NCBI GenBank assembly: GCA_024760905.1
Contig: CM045746.1
Location: 4,355,001 to 4,419,000 of the forward strand
DNA: 64,000 bases
Source of the DNA: Plotosus lineatus
Taxonomy: Eukaryota; Chordata; Actinopteri; Siluriformes; Plotosidae
Direction: 5' to 3'
Below, in pieces: positions 21,859 to 33,120 of the stretch. Every line of letters begins with the position of its first letter. Within the stretch, counting starts at the first letter, position 1. Made by a program: the position numbers and the translations under genes. Under the pieces are notes generated by a model, which was given only the letters and a program-made list of their open reading frames with translations, did not search any database and was not told where the DNA came from.

Positions 21859-22030
21859 GTGAGCCCTGTTTATTCATTAATATTATCACAGTTCAAAACT
21901 GAAAGGTTTTTACTTAATCACTACTACATTATTACTGTGTTAATGAGAAAAACTGTCTTCAGAATATGTTTAAGAAGCATATTTTAACGAATGTAATATC
22001 ATACATAGGATTTTATTTACGGAATTTCAT

Positions 22031-22251
22031 GATCTGCGGGAAATTGAAGGTGTGATGTTCAGTGTTGTTAGTGCTTATGCCCCCACATGCAGGATGTCAG
22101 CTAAAAGAGAAGGAGAGATACTGGAGTGACTTAGATGAAGTGATGCAGAGTACCCCCAGAGGTGAAAGAGTGGTCATTGGTGCAGACTTCAATGGACATG
22201 TTGGTGCATGCAACAGAGAGGACGAGGAAGTGATCGGCAGGTTTGGTATCC

Positions 22252-22257
<6 letters not shown>
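22031..22257 (+). mobile_element. RTE LINE fragment ending in a TA array
   Basis: About 225 bp of the endonuclease region, with blocks VVSAYAPxxGCxLKEKERYW and RGERVVIGADFNGHVGA, running to GRFGIQD. It breaks directly into (TA)n. A single-base insertion near 22085 disturbs the frame. It is truncated on both sides. Confidence 0.85.

Positions 22258-22303
<46 letters not shown>
22255..22303. repeat. (TA)n microsatellite
   Basis: An uninterrupted TA run of about 23 units, sitting between the RTE fragment and a SINE. Confidence 0.95.
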
Positions 22304-22308
<5 letters not shown>

Positions 22309-22325
22309 TATTTAATTGTTCTGTT

Positions 22326-22675
22326 CTAATTGGGGCAGTGGTGGTCTAGTGGTATAGGGCGTTGGATCGCTGATCCAAAGGTTGGGGGTTCAAGTCCCAC
22401 TCTCCACAAGGTTGTCACTGTCCCCCCCCCCAGTGCAGCTAACTGGGTTATCAAAGGCGGGCCATGTCTTTCACTGTCTATGGTGAGAGGCATGTAAAAG
22501 AACCATTGCTGACTTTCGTAAAGAGTAGGCTGCAAAGTCGTCAGCGTGTTTCTGTCCCTTGCTAAAAGGGTTGTGACAGGAAGGGCATCCGACGTAAAAA
22601 CCTCTGCCAAATCAAACGTGCGAATCAGCTGTGGCGACTCCCGAGAAAGGGAAAAAGCCGAAAGGAAGACAGACA
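22326..22675 (+). mobile_element. SINE with tRNA head and RTE-derived 5'+3' tail
   Basis: The head (22335-22420) has an A-box-like TGGTCTAGTGGTAT and a B-box-like GGTTCAAGTCCC. The body carries AACTGGGTTATCAAAGGCGG. The last ~110 bp are RTE-derived. First comes a piece like the RTE 5' region (CAGGAAGGGCATCCGACGTA, compare 38844-38895), then directly the RTE 3' end (GCTGTGGCGACTCC ... AAGCCGAAAGGAAG, compare 41852-41890). A second copy lies at 33474-33735. I infer mobilisation by the RTE enzyme in trans. Confidence 0.8.
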
Positions 22676-22679
22676 GTTA

Positions 22680-23515
22680 AAGGATATCAAACATAGAAAT
22701 AGAAATTACTGCAACTCTGAAAACCCTTTTCAATATTAAAGTCTCCTGACAACTTCATAAATACTGTTCCTCATTATGCTTGTTTTTATTATAAGATTAT
22801 ATATACAGCTTAGGTTGACTTATAGAATAATAATGTATAATATATTTAACTTTTTTTTCCACAATGTAGTATTTCACTATGCAGATTATTTATTTTTATA
22901 GCCAAATTTTTCTATGATTGTAAAATCTATTTTAAATTGCTGAAAATGTTATGACTTTTTTACGTATTATCTTGCCATGTCAATGTTCAGTAAGTGTTGT
23001 GCCTGGAGCATACGCGTCGGACCCAAAGATGCAGGCGACCATGTAAGATGATTCAAATATTTTATTTTGCACTTTTGGAAAATCTAAATCACTGGAAATT
23101 TAATCGAGGGAAACTGGTCGAGCACGAAGGAGGAAACCAGGAGTCAGAGAGAAAGCAGGGAAAGGGAATCGCTGGAAAGGACAATCTTCTGACATCGGAG
23201 GGAAGCGCACCGCTCCCATTTATAGCTTGCTGATTGCTAATTGCTGAGTGGAAACAGGTACGCTCTCTGGACCTCGCCTACAGCACAAACAAGAAAGAAA
23301 AAAGTAACTGGTGACAGCGACGCTCATTTAGAAAAAAGAAAACCCAGCAGAAAAATCTGCAAAATGATTGCAACAGATGTAAGTTTATCAAACATGACCT
23401 AAGACTTGAACAGGCATTTGATAATTTGGTAAAAAATGTATTTAAAAAAATAAATCTCAATTTATAAAAAATGCAAACTATATTCCCAACAAATAGAATT
23501 TAAATAATTAAATAA
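22680..23515. other. AT-rich sequence, no recognised gene
   Basis: No domain match on either strand. Between about 22990 and 23280 the composition is less AT-rich and reads like an LTR or DNA-transposon edge (CATACGCGTCGGACCC), but I cannot name it. Confidence 0.35.
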
Positions 23516-23522
23516 ACATTAT

Positions 23523-24310
23523 GTCCCCATTTCACTGGAATGCGGAATGCAATGATCGTGGCGGAAAGGCGCGGAACACACTCAACAGAGTAGCTTCGGA
23601 ATTTTTATACGGAAAATGGGTCAAAAACCTATGGAAAATTGTACCTTCAGAACACCTTCAGAACATTTATGGAATGTGCGGAACAGACACGGAAAGACCG
23701 CTGTACAATGTCGGAATACATGCGTAAAAGCGCACGGATTACCTTCGGAACCAGTGCAGATTGCAAAGGAAGCCCTTCAGATAATTCATGGAATGTTCAC
23801 AGAAAGCACGGAACACTCGAGGAACAACTACGGCACTACTCCATTTTACACGGAAGATCTACGGAATGATTGCAGAATACGCGGAATGAAAGCAGAACGT
23901 TGATGGCCCCATTTCACTGGAGCGTGGAATGTAATGATTGTGGTGGAAAGGCGCAGAACGCACTCTACAGAGAAGCTTTGGCATTTTTACCCGGAAAATG
24001 GGTCAAAATCCTATAGAAAATTGTACATTCAGAACACTTTTAGAACGTTCACAGCATGTGCGGAACAGACACAGGAAGACCGCGGTACAGTGTAGGAATA
24101 CGTGTTAAAGTGCACGGATTACCGTCAGTACCAGTGACAATAGCCACGGATTGCAAAGGAAGACTTTCGGATAATTCACAGAACATTCACGGAAAGCACA
24201 GAACACTCGAGGAATGACTAGGGCACTGCTCTACTTTAGAATACCTTCGGGATGATTGCAGAACACGCGGAATGAAAGCGGAACGTTTACGTTCGACACG
24301 GAATGACTGA
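23523..24310 (+). repeat. Two ~382-bp tandem units rich in GGAA motifs
   Basis: Unit 1 begins CCCCATTTCACTGGAATGCGG (about 23524) and unit 2 repeats it at about 23906 (CCCCATTTCACTGGAGCGTGG). The units stay collinear for most of their length with about 15-20% differences. Within each, GGAA (as CGGAAC, CGGAAT or AGAAC variants) recurs roughly every 10-20 bases. An inverted relative with CCAGTGAAATGGGGG lies at about 29590-29873. It looks like a repeat family whose edge is CCCCATTTCACTGG. Open frames here are by-products. Confidence 0.7.
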
Positions 24311-24704
24311 GGAATACCCGGTGTAACCACATTTCAATCTGGAAAAATCAACAAAGATCAAAGGATTTGCACCTGATTCCACATATAAATACAGTTGGCA
24401 CTCTACTTGATGAAATTAATCCGGTCCAGCGCCTTTTTCGTAATGTGGAGGTTTCTAAGTAAAGGTGCATTTTACATGTAAAACGCCTGATTCGTTCCAA
24501 GGCTCCAAAGACCACCCGAAAAACCTTGTAAAAATGATAAAAGTACACTAATGTTGTATCAAATATGCATGAAATATGTGTTAAAAGTAAAAGAAAACTA
24601 TTTATTAAACCATATAAACATTTTATCAACATATTAAACCATTTTATTAACATATTTATTAATTAAACCATTATTAAACATTTTTTATTAACGCACATAC
24701 ACAC

Positions 24705-24731
24705 AACTCTCTCTCTCGCTCTCTCTCTCTC

Positions 24732-24775
<44 letters not shown>
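24705..24775. repeat. (CT)n-(CA)n compound microsatellite
   Basis: CTCTCTCTCG-type units run into more than 20 CA units. A shorter version sits at the corresponding point of the Tigger copy near 44025-44050, so the array is an inherited part of the element. Confidence 0.9.
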
Positions 24776-24776
<1 letters not shown>

Positions 24777-25012
24777 ACACATGCACTCCGCTGAATGCAG
24801 GCTTCGCCCACACGCAGGACGCTGGACCATTTTAACATGGGGAATTGAAAGCACATTTCCTGCTTGACAGGTTCGAGGTCCAAACTCAACTTTAAGTTGT
24901 ATCCATTAGGGATTGGAGGTCCGGATGAGCCGCATTTTGCTCACATTCGGCAGAGCGCTCCACATTTATGAAACATTTACAGTTTCTTTCATCTCTGACT
25001 GACTCTATACGC

Positions 25013-25235
<223 letters not shown>

Positions 25236-25981
25236 TCTCTGGTGTGTTTTGCTGAATGCGGGCTCCGCCCACACACGGCCCGGAGCTGACAGAGAAATTG
25301 TATTTAAATGTTTAAATGGACGGGATGTTGTATTTAAAGCGGAATTACAGTACTTGTTTGAAAGATCAAAGGTCCTGATTCAATATTAACTTGCTTCCTT
25401 GCGAGATCCAAGGCCTTGTCCCACGGAGCACTCTGTTTCTATGCTCCTTCTACTTCAATATCATGCTGAAATAATCGCCTCCGTCACTGTATTTCTGCTT
25501 TTCAGTATTTTCCGAGTCCATGATGGATAATGAAATATAACACTTCAATGATCTCTCAAAAACAACTCACGAGCCAACATTCCTGTTCAACTCTCCTCTC
25601 ACACATGTGACAAACAGCAAGTATGGGCACAGGAAGTATGGGTACAGTTCAGCTGCATCCTGGCCAATGGGAGTCCAGCAGGGTGGGATGTTGGGAGACA
25701 GCCAATGAGAGCAACTCGCGCATGGTTTGAATTTTGAATGGGCGTTTGAATTTTTGAATGGCGCGTTTGGCGCTTTTCGTAAAAAGAGGGTGTTTTCATA
25801 AAAAGAGGACAAAAATGTAGGAAAATTTTTTTCGTAACCTGGAGTTTTTGTACCAAGAGGGTTTCGTAAATAGAGGGCCAACTGTATGCGGATTCGGCCA
25901 AGTGAACTCGTACTGCCAAATAGCTTATATACAATAATATACAACAACATACTGTACAACAATATACAACAATGTACATAA

Positions 25982-26540
25982 GGAGCCGGGAACCTATGGC
26001 TCGCGAGCCAGATGTGGCTCTTTTGATGACTGCATCTGGCTCTCAGATAAATCAGATGGCCTTTCATAACAGAATAACAAATAATAATTTCGCTGTCATT
26101 TAAATAAAAATACAGAAAAAAACATCAAATAAAACAAAAACATAAATAATTCTCACACATTTTAATCTATACATCTATTTTCCAGTCCACTTGTCGTTGT
26201 GGAGCGCAGCAGACAGCCGATTTTTTTCTGTACTTCAGTGTGTGGGAGGGACTGATACATTAAAAACTCTAATTTTATTGGATTATCTGCAACAGCCTGT
26301 GCGAGTTGTTTTTGGGTCAAAATTTCCCTAATTTTTTATCAGCTCATTTGTGCAGAGCAAACCCTTTCATCAAGATGGCGAAAAGAATTGCTCGAAGCCA
26401 AGCAGAGCTGGCAACCAGCTGATTGTCAAAACTTGGAATGCGCTTCCTGTCACATACCAAACACTCCAGCGTGTGAGTCATGTCATATTTACCATGTTTG
26501 GCTCTACATATGCATGTGCATAAGCCCTTCAATATTCAAT
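25982..26540 (+). mobile_element. hAT-type transposon, 5' part
   Basis: It starts with GAGCCGGGAACCTATGGCTC and a GAGCCAGATGTGGCTC palindrome-like block, typical of one hAT terminus family. A 5' region follows, of which 26235-26470 is shared with 18240-18490. A possible start ATGGCGAAAAGAATTG lies at 26374, but an in-frame stop follows within about 20 codons. No transposase core is present. Confidence 0.55.
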
Positions 26541-26552
26541 AGCTTAGTCCAG

Positions 26553-26690
26553 GGATGTCAAACTCGTGCCACAAAGGGCCATGTGGCTGCAGGTTTTCGT
26601 TTCAACCAAGCAGCAGCACACCTGACTTGACTCATTTAATCAACTGATCGAGGTCTTCAGGCAGCTGATTGGTCAATCTGAGGGCTCTGT
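26553..26690 (+). mobile_element. hAT-type MITE fragment
   Basis: CAGGGATGTCAAACTCGTGC followed by AAAGGGCCATGTGGCTGCAG is a hAT MITE terminus that I recognise from fish genomes. Only about 140 bp remain before the RTE copy at 26695. The other end is absent. Confidence 0.55.
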
Positions 26691-26694
26691 ACAC

Positions 26695-29084
26695 CGTCTT
26701 CATTCTTGCCGATACCTTCCAATCACACATCACACCAGACACTTTTCTCCAACCATTCAAACCAGCCTGCACACGCTTCTTCACCTCTTTTTCACACTCC
26801 ATTGCTCTGAATTGTTGAGCCTAAGTACTTAAAATCCTCTACTTTCCATATCTCTGCTCTCTGGAACCTCACAGTTCCTGTTGGGTCCTTGTAATCCATC
26901 CACATGTATTCTGGCTTACTGAGGCTAACCTTCATTCCCTTCATTTCCAGGGCATACCTCCACCTCTCTAGATTTTCCTGCACTTGTTCTCTGCTCTCAC
27001 TGCAGATCACGATGTCATCTGCAAACATCATAGTCCATGGAGATTCTTGTCTAACCTCGTCTGTCATTCTGTAGCAAGAAGGGGCTCAGAGCTGACCCTT
27101 GATGCAGTTCTACCTCCACCTTGAACTCTTCTATCACACCAACAGCACACCACACCACTGTCTTACATCTCTTATACATGTCTTGCACCATTCTAACATA
27201 CTTCTCTGCCACTCCAGACTTCCTCATATAATACCACAGTTCCTCTCTCGGCACCCTGTCATATGCTTTCTCCAGATCCACAAAGGCACAATGCAGCTCT
27301 GTCTGACCTTCTCTGTACTTCTCTATTAACATCCTCAAGGAAAACAGTGCATCTATGGTGCTCTTTCTTGGCATGAAACCAAACTGTTGTTTACAAATGC
27401 TGACCTCTGCCCTTAGTCTTGCTTCCACTATTCATCCTCTTCAATGGCCTCCTCACTTCACCCTTACTAATCTTTGCTACTTCCTGGTCCTCAACAGTCA
27501 CCTCTTCTACTCTTTTCTCTCTCTCTCATTTTCCTCATTCATCAGCTCTTCAAAGTATTCTTTCCATCTTCCCAGCATACTTCTGTCATCAGTCAATACA
27601 TTTCCCTCTCTGTCCTTAATCACTCTAACTTGCTGCACGTCCTTCCCATCTCTATTTCTCTGCTGTGACAACCTGTATAAATCATTTTCTCCCTCTTTAA
27701 TTTCCAACCGAGCATACAAGTCATCATACGCCCTCTGTTTGGCCTTTGACACCGCTACCTTCACCTTATGCTGTGTCTCCCTGTACTCCTGTTTACTCTC
27801 TTCGGTCCTCTCTATGTCCCACTTCTTAGCGAGCCTCTTCTTCTGTACACACTCCTGCACTTCCTCATTCCACCACCAGGTCTCCTTATCTCCTGTCCTT
27901 ACAGATGACACACCAAGTATTCTCCTACCTGTCTTTCTGATCACATTAGCTGCAGTTGTCCAGTCATCTGGAAGCACTTCCTGACCACGCAAAGCCATTT
28001 TCAACTCCTCCTTGAAGACAACACAACACTCTTCCTGCTCTGCCTTTGCCTTCTTCACCTTCCTCACCATCAGCATCATCCTGCACATCACCATCCTATG
28101 CTGTTTGGCAACACTCTCACCCACTATGACTTTGCAAATTACATCGCCTACACAAGATGTAGTCTACCGGTGTGCTCCAACCTCCACTTTTATAAGTCAC
28201 CCTATGCTCCTGTCTCTTCAGGAAGAAATTATTTACCATAGCCATTTCCATCCTTTTTGCAAAATCTACCAACATCTGTCCTTCTGCGTTCCTGTCCTGG
28301 ATATCAAACCTGCCCATCACTTCCTCGTCCCCTCTGTTGCCTGCACCAACATGTCCATTGAAGTCTGCCCCAATTACCACTCTTTCACCTCTGGGGGTAT
28401 TCTGCATCATCTAACTCACTCCAGAATCTCTCCTTCTCTTCTAGCTCACATCCTGCCTGTGGGGCATAAGCACTAACAACATTGAACATCACGCTTTCAG
28501 TTTCTAACTTGAGACTCATCACTCTGTCTGGCACTCTTTTCACTTCTAGAACATTCCTGACAAACTCCTCCTTCAAGATGACTCCTACTCCATTTCTCTT
28601 CCCATCTACACCATGAAAAAACAGTTTAAATCCTACTCCTAAGCTTCTAGCCTTGCTACCTTTCCACCTGGTCTCCTCAACACAGTATGTCCACCTTCCT
28701 CCTCTGCATCATGTCAGCCAGCTCTCTACCTTTTTCTGTCATAGTTCCAACATTCAAAGTCCCTACTTTCAGTCCTAGACTCATGCCTTTCCTCTTCTCT
28801 CTCTGCCTATGGACACGCCTCCCGCCTCTCCTTCTTCGACATCTTCGACCAACAGTAGTCCAATTTCCATCAGCACCCTGTTGGCTAACAGCACTGATTG
28901 CGGTCGTTGTTAACCCGGGCCTTGACCAATCTGGTATGAAATTTTTTGTAGTGACTCGCATTTTTCATTTGGCATTTGTTTTACACCGGATGCCCTTCCT
29001 GACGCAACCCTCTGCATTTATCTGGGTTTGGGACCGGCATGAGGGAGAGACACTGGTTTGTACCCCTGCCTCATGGCTGCATTG
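26695..29084 (-). mobile_element. RTE LINE copy 4, 3'-truncated and internally deleted
   Basis: The 5' end (AATGCAGCC-type on the - strand) is near 29084. The 3' end is missing: coding sequence stops around the ARMKG region at 26700. Readable parts are the Arg-rich N-terminus (about 28830), WKGSKARSLG, VVIGADFNGHVGA, KQHRMV, an ETWWWNEEVQECV linker, and RT blocks [23 protein letters not shown] and MMFADDIVICSES. An internal deletion at about 27431 removes the KNGKAVGPDD-to-NYRGIK part of the RT. Several frame shifts (27065, 28130, 28410) inactivate it. Confidence 0.85.
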
Positions 29085-29186
29085 TTTGTAAGTTACAATA
29101 TGTTTATAATTTACAGTATGTTTATAAAGTACTATATGTTTATATTTTATAATATGTTTATAATTTACAATAAGTTTAAAATTTAA
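29085..29186. repeat. AT-rich tandem repeat
   Basis: About five imperfect units of roughly 20 bp, of the type ATGTTTATAATTTACAATA, begin directly at the 5' end of the RTE copy. Confidence 0.75.
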
Positions 29187-29194
29187 CATGGGTC

Positions 29195-29270
29195 AGTGGT
29201 TCTCAAATAGTGGGGGGCACGTGTGACCCCTGGGAACAGGCTTTTTTTTTTTTTCTTTTTTTTTGCCGTA
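29195..29270 (+). mobile_element. hAT-like terminus
   Basis: CAGTGGTTCTCAAATAGTGG with GGGGCACGTGTGACCCC is a hAT-type end with its subterminal palindrome. A poly-T run follows. The other end is not identified. Confidence 0.45.
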
Positions 29271-29394
29271 TTAGGATAAAGTGTAACTCTACATCCACTA
29301 CAGCAGGTGGCTGTAGTGTCACTGTCAGAGTATGCCCAGAGGTAAAATAAAAAGTGAAGTTCATAAACCCACCATGGAAATTTTTAACAGGGAT

Positions 29395-29880
29395 GGAAAG
29401 AGAGGCGGAGAGAGACGGAGACAGTGAGAGAAACGAAAGTCTCCCGGAAGCTAAGTGGAGGAGGTATGATGAAGCGGATGTAGTACTCGGCTTCACTGTT
29501 CTGCGGTGAGAAACAAGGAAAGACCTGGGGATCCGTGGATGAATGGCAACGTTCTGTGGCCGCTTTTGACCATCCAGAAAAGGGAGGAAGGCTCGCGCAA
29601 CGGTCACAGAACACTTGCAGAATAAAAGGAACGATCACGGAACGTTTGTGGAAATGACGGAATGTTTGCGTAAGGACTACGGAACCTAAGGGAACACTGT
29701 TGGAAAATTTTGTTCTACATGTTCAAAACATGTTCAAAAGCACGTTCAGGGAAAATTTTGGTCTGCCGGAAGCGGAGGAACACATTCGAAATCAGACGGA
29801 AAGACACGGAAGATGACGGAACGACTGAGGAATGTTGGAGGATGACTGCGGCGCTCCAGTGAAATGGGGGTACTAGTAAT
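29395..29880 (-). repeat. GGAA-rich repeat, relative of 23523-24310
   Basis: CCAGTGAAATGGGGG at about 29857-29871 is the reverse complement of the start of the 23523 repeat unit. The adjoining region is again dense in GGAAC/GGAAT/CGGAA. Unlike the first locus, the GGAA motifs lie on the same + strand here while the edge motif is inverted. The edge is therefore probably a terminal inverted repeat of the family. Confidence 0.5.
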
Positions 29881-30059
29881 ATAACTACATGACATTGAGG
29901 CAGGGTAGAGGACATTCTGAAATAAAAATTGTATATACATATAAATATTCATTTTATTGACATTTTTAGGAGCGAGAACTGTGAGGGAAACCAGTGAACA
30001 AGTATTTCAAGAATTATTAAATACTTGATAATCATTCAAGATTTTTGCTTTGTTTTGCA

Positions 30060-30388
30060 GAAGGAGTGGTGCCTCTTCTACTTTAATGTAGCGGAAAAAT
30101 CCATGTACAGCGTACCAAAATCATGGATGTCTGCATACACCAACATAAACAAGCCCTTAAGTAATGGCTGTTATGACATCTACAACAAGTGTTGGTGGCC
30201 AAAAGAAGACAGCAGGGATGCCACAGCCACTGCTATGAACATGCTCATAAGCAACTGCAGTGAGCCTGACTGTGACAACTGGGTACAGCATAGGGGAAAG
30301 TGACTGGGTGTATTTCCAGACTTTGAAAAATGTAAGGCCACCCATGCTAGACATTTAGGCATTCTTTCCACAGACAGTGAGACCCTAG
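30060..30388 (+). pseudogene. Exon-like fragment of a DUF4806-type transposon-associated protein
   Basis: After a polypyrimidine tract and TTTTGCAG (30052-30059), a good splice acceptor, the frame reads EWCLFYFNVAEKSMYSVPKSW, then CWWPKE (about 30190) and a DNWVQHRGK block. After a frame shift near 30302 it continues FEKCKATHARHLGILSTDSE. The order V-P-x-W, C-W-P, then a xAxxxxxxSD tail is like the N-terminal module of fish DUF4806-type proteins, usually found in transposon context. It is cut at about 30389 by a hAT-like element. Confidence 0.4.
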
Positions 30389-31292
30389 ACCAGGAGTCTG
30401 CATCCCGCGGCTCCAGAGCCACATGCGGCTTTCATCTGTCTGATGCGGCTCTGTGGCTTTTAAAACTAATGAATGTGTACTTTACGGTGGCTGACAGGTA
30501 CAAACGTGCGTCATATACAAAACACACTGCATCACCAAAAACAACTGCAAAAAGAAAATGCCGTTTATTTACACACAATGGAAGCACTCTGGGCTCCCAG
30601 GGGTGAGAGTTAAACCATCACCTGAATAACGGGAGAATCTGCCTAAGGAAAAGTCCTGCAACGGTTGAGTACCCACAGGTACTCAGCGGGTACCCTTGAA
30701 AAATGCTCTTTTAGGGTTGAAAATTACATAGATGAAAATTAACAGTCACGGGTGCGGGCGGATATTCATTTGGACATGGCTATCATGATATTAATCCGCT
30801 ACATTGAGAGTCTCAGTGTTTTTGATCTGCTGTGTTGGTGGAGGGAGAATGCCACCAAACCCTTGTGCTCATGGCAAGCAGTGTTCTCACCATCCCAGCA
30901 GTAGTGCAGCGAGCGAAAGAGATTTTTCCATCACCGGGATTTTTAATCCAGGAACGGAAATCACAGCTGAAGTAAGAGACGATGGAAGAGATTTGGTTTC
31001 TGCACAGCAATCTCCGAATTAAATAACTCTCCTCCCAGTGACAAAATAAAAGACTGCGGTCTGGTTGAGTCTCCACTCTGAGAATGGGTCAGTCAATGCA
31101 GTATTAAGCATTAATATTATTTAAAAGACTGTTGAGCAGGCTCTGTCTTATGTACTTTTGTGTTGCTGTCGTTTTTGTAAATTAAAACTATGACAAAACA
31201 ACATTAATATAAAGAATAAAGAAAAAGACCCGTCCCTTGCTTCGTGGGCTAGATATTCTTTTTCTTTATAAAAATACAAGAAGGACTCTAAC

Positions 31293-31616
31293 ACATTCAT
31301 TCATTTTCTGTAACTGCTTAATTCTAATTAGGGTCGCAGGGAGGCTGGCGCCAATCCCAGGGTGAGGGCAGAGTACATCCTGGACAGCTCGTAAGGCCAT
31401 CGCAGGGCAGGAAGAAACTGATGGCTATGCAATTCCTCTTGTTGAAAGTCAGCAATGGTTCTTTTCCAGTCTCGCACCACAGATAGTGAGAGACATGGCC
31501 AGCCCAGTTTGCTGCACTGGGGGGACAGTGACAACCCGTGGAGAGTGGGGCTTGAAGCCCCAACTTTAAGATCAGTGCTCCAGCACCATTTACCACCAGG
31601 TCATCACTGCCTCAGG
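31293..31616 (-). mobile_element. SINE: same tRNA head as the RTE-tailed SINE but different tail
   Basis: On the - strand the head (TGGTGGTAAATGGTGCTGGA, then GGGGCTTCAAGCCCC) and body (CCCCAGTGCAGCAAACTGGG, AAAAGAACCATTGCTGACTT) match 22326-22675. After about 31430 the tail is not RTE-like. Instead it has CTGCCCTGCGATGGCCTTAC, CTGTCCAGGATGTACTCTGC, GACCCTAATTAGAATTAAGC and a (GAAT)n end, a tail type common in fish SINEs. This is a tail exchange. Confidence 0.7.
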
Positions 31617-31811
31617 CCTCAAAAAGAAATTGGGAATTTTATTGAAAGTAACTTTTTATTCAACGTAATTTTTTTAATCTAAATGTTTTTGTTGCAAGCA
31701 GAATTGTAATTTAATTGTCTCTGCAGTCATTTAAATCAATGCAACACATTGTTTTTTATATTAACATGAAGGAAAAAGGGGAAAAACATTATATGCAGTG
31801 TTATTTGATTT

Positions 31812-31885
31812 TAAATGTCAAAAAAGGATAAGATAAGATACAGCTTTATTAATCTCACAATGGAGAAATTCACTGTTACACGCTC
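31812..31885 (-). mobile_element. 3' end of an L2/Rex-type LINE
   Basis: The - strand reads GAATTTCTCCATTGTGAGAT-TAATAAAGCTGTATCTTATC, a 3' end type with AATAAAG and a short TATCT repeat. Only the last ~75 bp are recognisable. Sequence to 32020 may belong to it. Confidence 0.5.
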
Positions 31886-32469
31886 TTGAGGTACCATCAG
31901 TAGGGGGTGCAAAAATAGATACATATACAAACATACACACATACATATATATTATATAAGTAAATAAATAAATAGATACATAAATAGTATAAATTAATAA
32001 ACAATAAAAGAAAAGAAGGGAACGACTTTGTAGACTGGCCTATATTAAAGTGTAATTTTAATTTAAAAAGTTGTGGCTCGCAGTGTTTTCTTTACTGTGG
32101 AAAACGGGTCCAAATGGCTCTTTGAATGGCAAAGATTGCTGACCCCGGTGTAGTTTAATCTCAGAAAGTTATTGTGTGCACGTCCTTTCCACTTCAAAGT
32201 GACTTAATCCAACAGCAAACTTGAGTCCCACAGCATATTCATGCTCTTTTGAGAGCAGCATCATTCTACCACTCTGATCATTAATTGTTCAGTGACTGAC
32301 ATCCAGGAAAAAACTAATGAAAATCAAAGGATAAATGCACTGGCCAGCCAAAATGTCCCACACAGTAATATCTTGTGGGACATCCTGGTCATGATGTATA
32401 ATCACCACTTCGGTCAAGGCAGGGCACACACACCCTGAACATTTGCCTAATGTGCTTTACTTTGACATA

Positions 32470-32622
32470 TGAAAGAAAAACAGCATTTGGAGGAAACCCA
32501 TACAAAAATGAGGATAACGTGAATTTCACACAGAAACATTCTCACTTGGCATGAGGCTTAAATCCAAGAATCTTTTGCTATGAGGCAGACGTGCTATCCA
32601 CTCCACCACTGTGTTACCCACT
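32470..32622 (-). mobile_element. Old SINE fragment, relative of 15832-16240
   Basis: It shares the ordered blocks GGAGGAAACCC, ACACAGAAAC, AATC-AAGAATCTTTTGCT, and GAGGCAGACGTGCT-CCAC with the younger copy, but is much more diverged. Orientation is the same. Confidence 0.5.
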
Positions 32623-32659
32623 TAAGCAATATTACAACATTACTTTTCATCCAGAGTTG

Positions 32660-33120
32660 CATGCATACTAGAGCCCTGCGTGGGGTGAGTTTTGCCCCCA
32701 CGGACACAAATTTAAAGTCAGACTTTTTAGTTTGCGAGGCGGGGCGGGTCAATTTGAAACTTATGTTGGGCGGGGCAGGTTGAGAATGATCCAAGTTTTG
32801 TGAAGCGGGCTGTGGGCTATGTCACGGATTCATGCGGGCTGTTGCAGGGCTAAAGAGCACTTCACAGACTCTCCCCGACAGAACTCTCCGCTCTGCTGAT
32901 GATTCACATCAGTGCAGGTTATGTTCTAAACGAATTCAACGGCGCCCTTGCTCACTTGAAAGACCAGAAGTCCGTATATCCCACAGCAAGTACACTACTT
33001 TCAGTTTTGAGCGCTTCACATATTGTAAGCAAAAAAAGCATTTACCACTCACAGTCATAAACACAAATGTCTGCAGTTTCCTAAGCGGTATGGGAATTTA
33101 AACTAGAACTGTGTGCTTTG
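32660..33120. other. GC-rich repeat-like segment, unassigned
   Basis: It begins AGAGCCCTGCGTGGGG and holds GGCGGGGCGGGTCAATTTG, with a related GGGCGGGGCAGGTTGAGAAT soon after. This resembles a MITE terminus with GAGCCCTGC, but no second end is clear. Confidence 0.3.

Larger units (their letters stand above)
30391..32150 (+). mobile_element. Non-autonomous hAT-like element with nested SINE and LINE tail
   Basis: The left end CAGGAGTCTGCATCCCGCGG is followed by GAGCCACATGCGGCTTT. The right end is GGCAAAGATTGCTGACCCCGG, whose reverse complement resembles the left end (CCGGGGTCAGCAA). Near the right end is a TGGCTCTTTGAATGG block. No 8-bp target duplication is convincing. The interior has no transposase. 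A SINE (31293-31616) and a LINE-type tail (31812-31885) sit inside. Confidence 0.6.

Noticed and set aside
22330..22420. A functional tRNA gene
   Set aside because: Same reasoning: it is the head of a SINE whose head also occurs at 31293-31616 and 42135-42238.
30391..32150. 8-bp target duplication of the hAT-like element
   Set aside because: CCCTAGAC on the left and TAGTTTAA on the right do not match well enough to claim.
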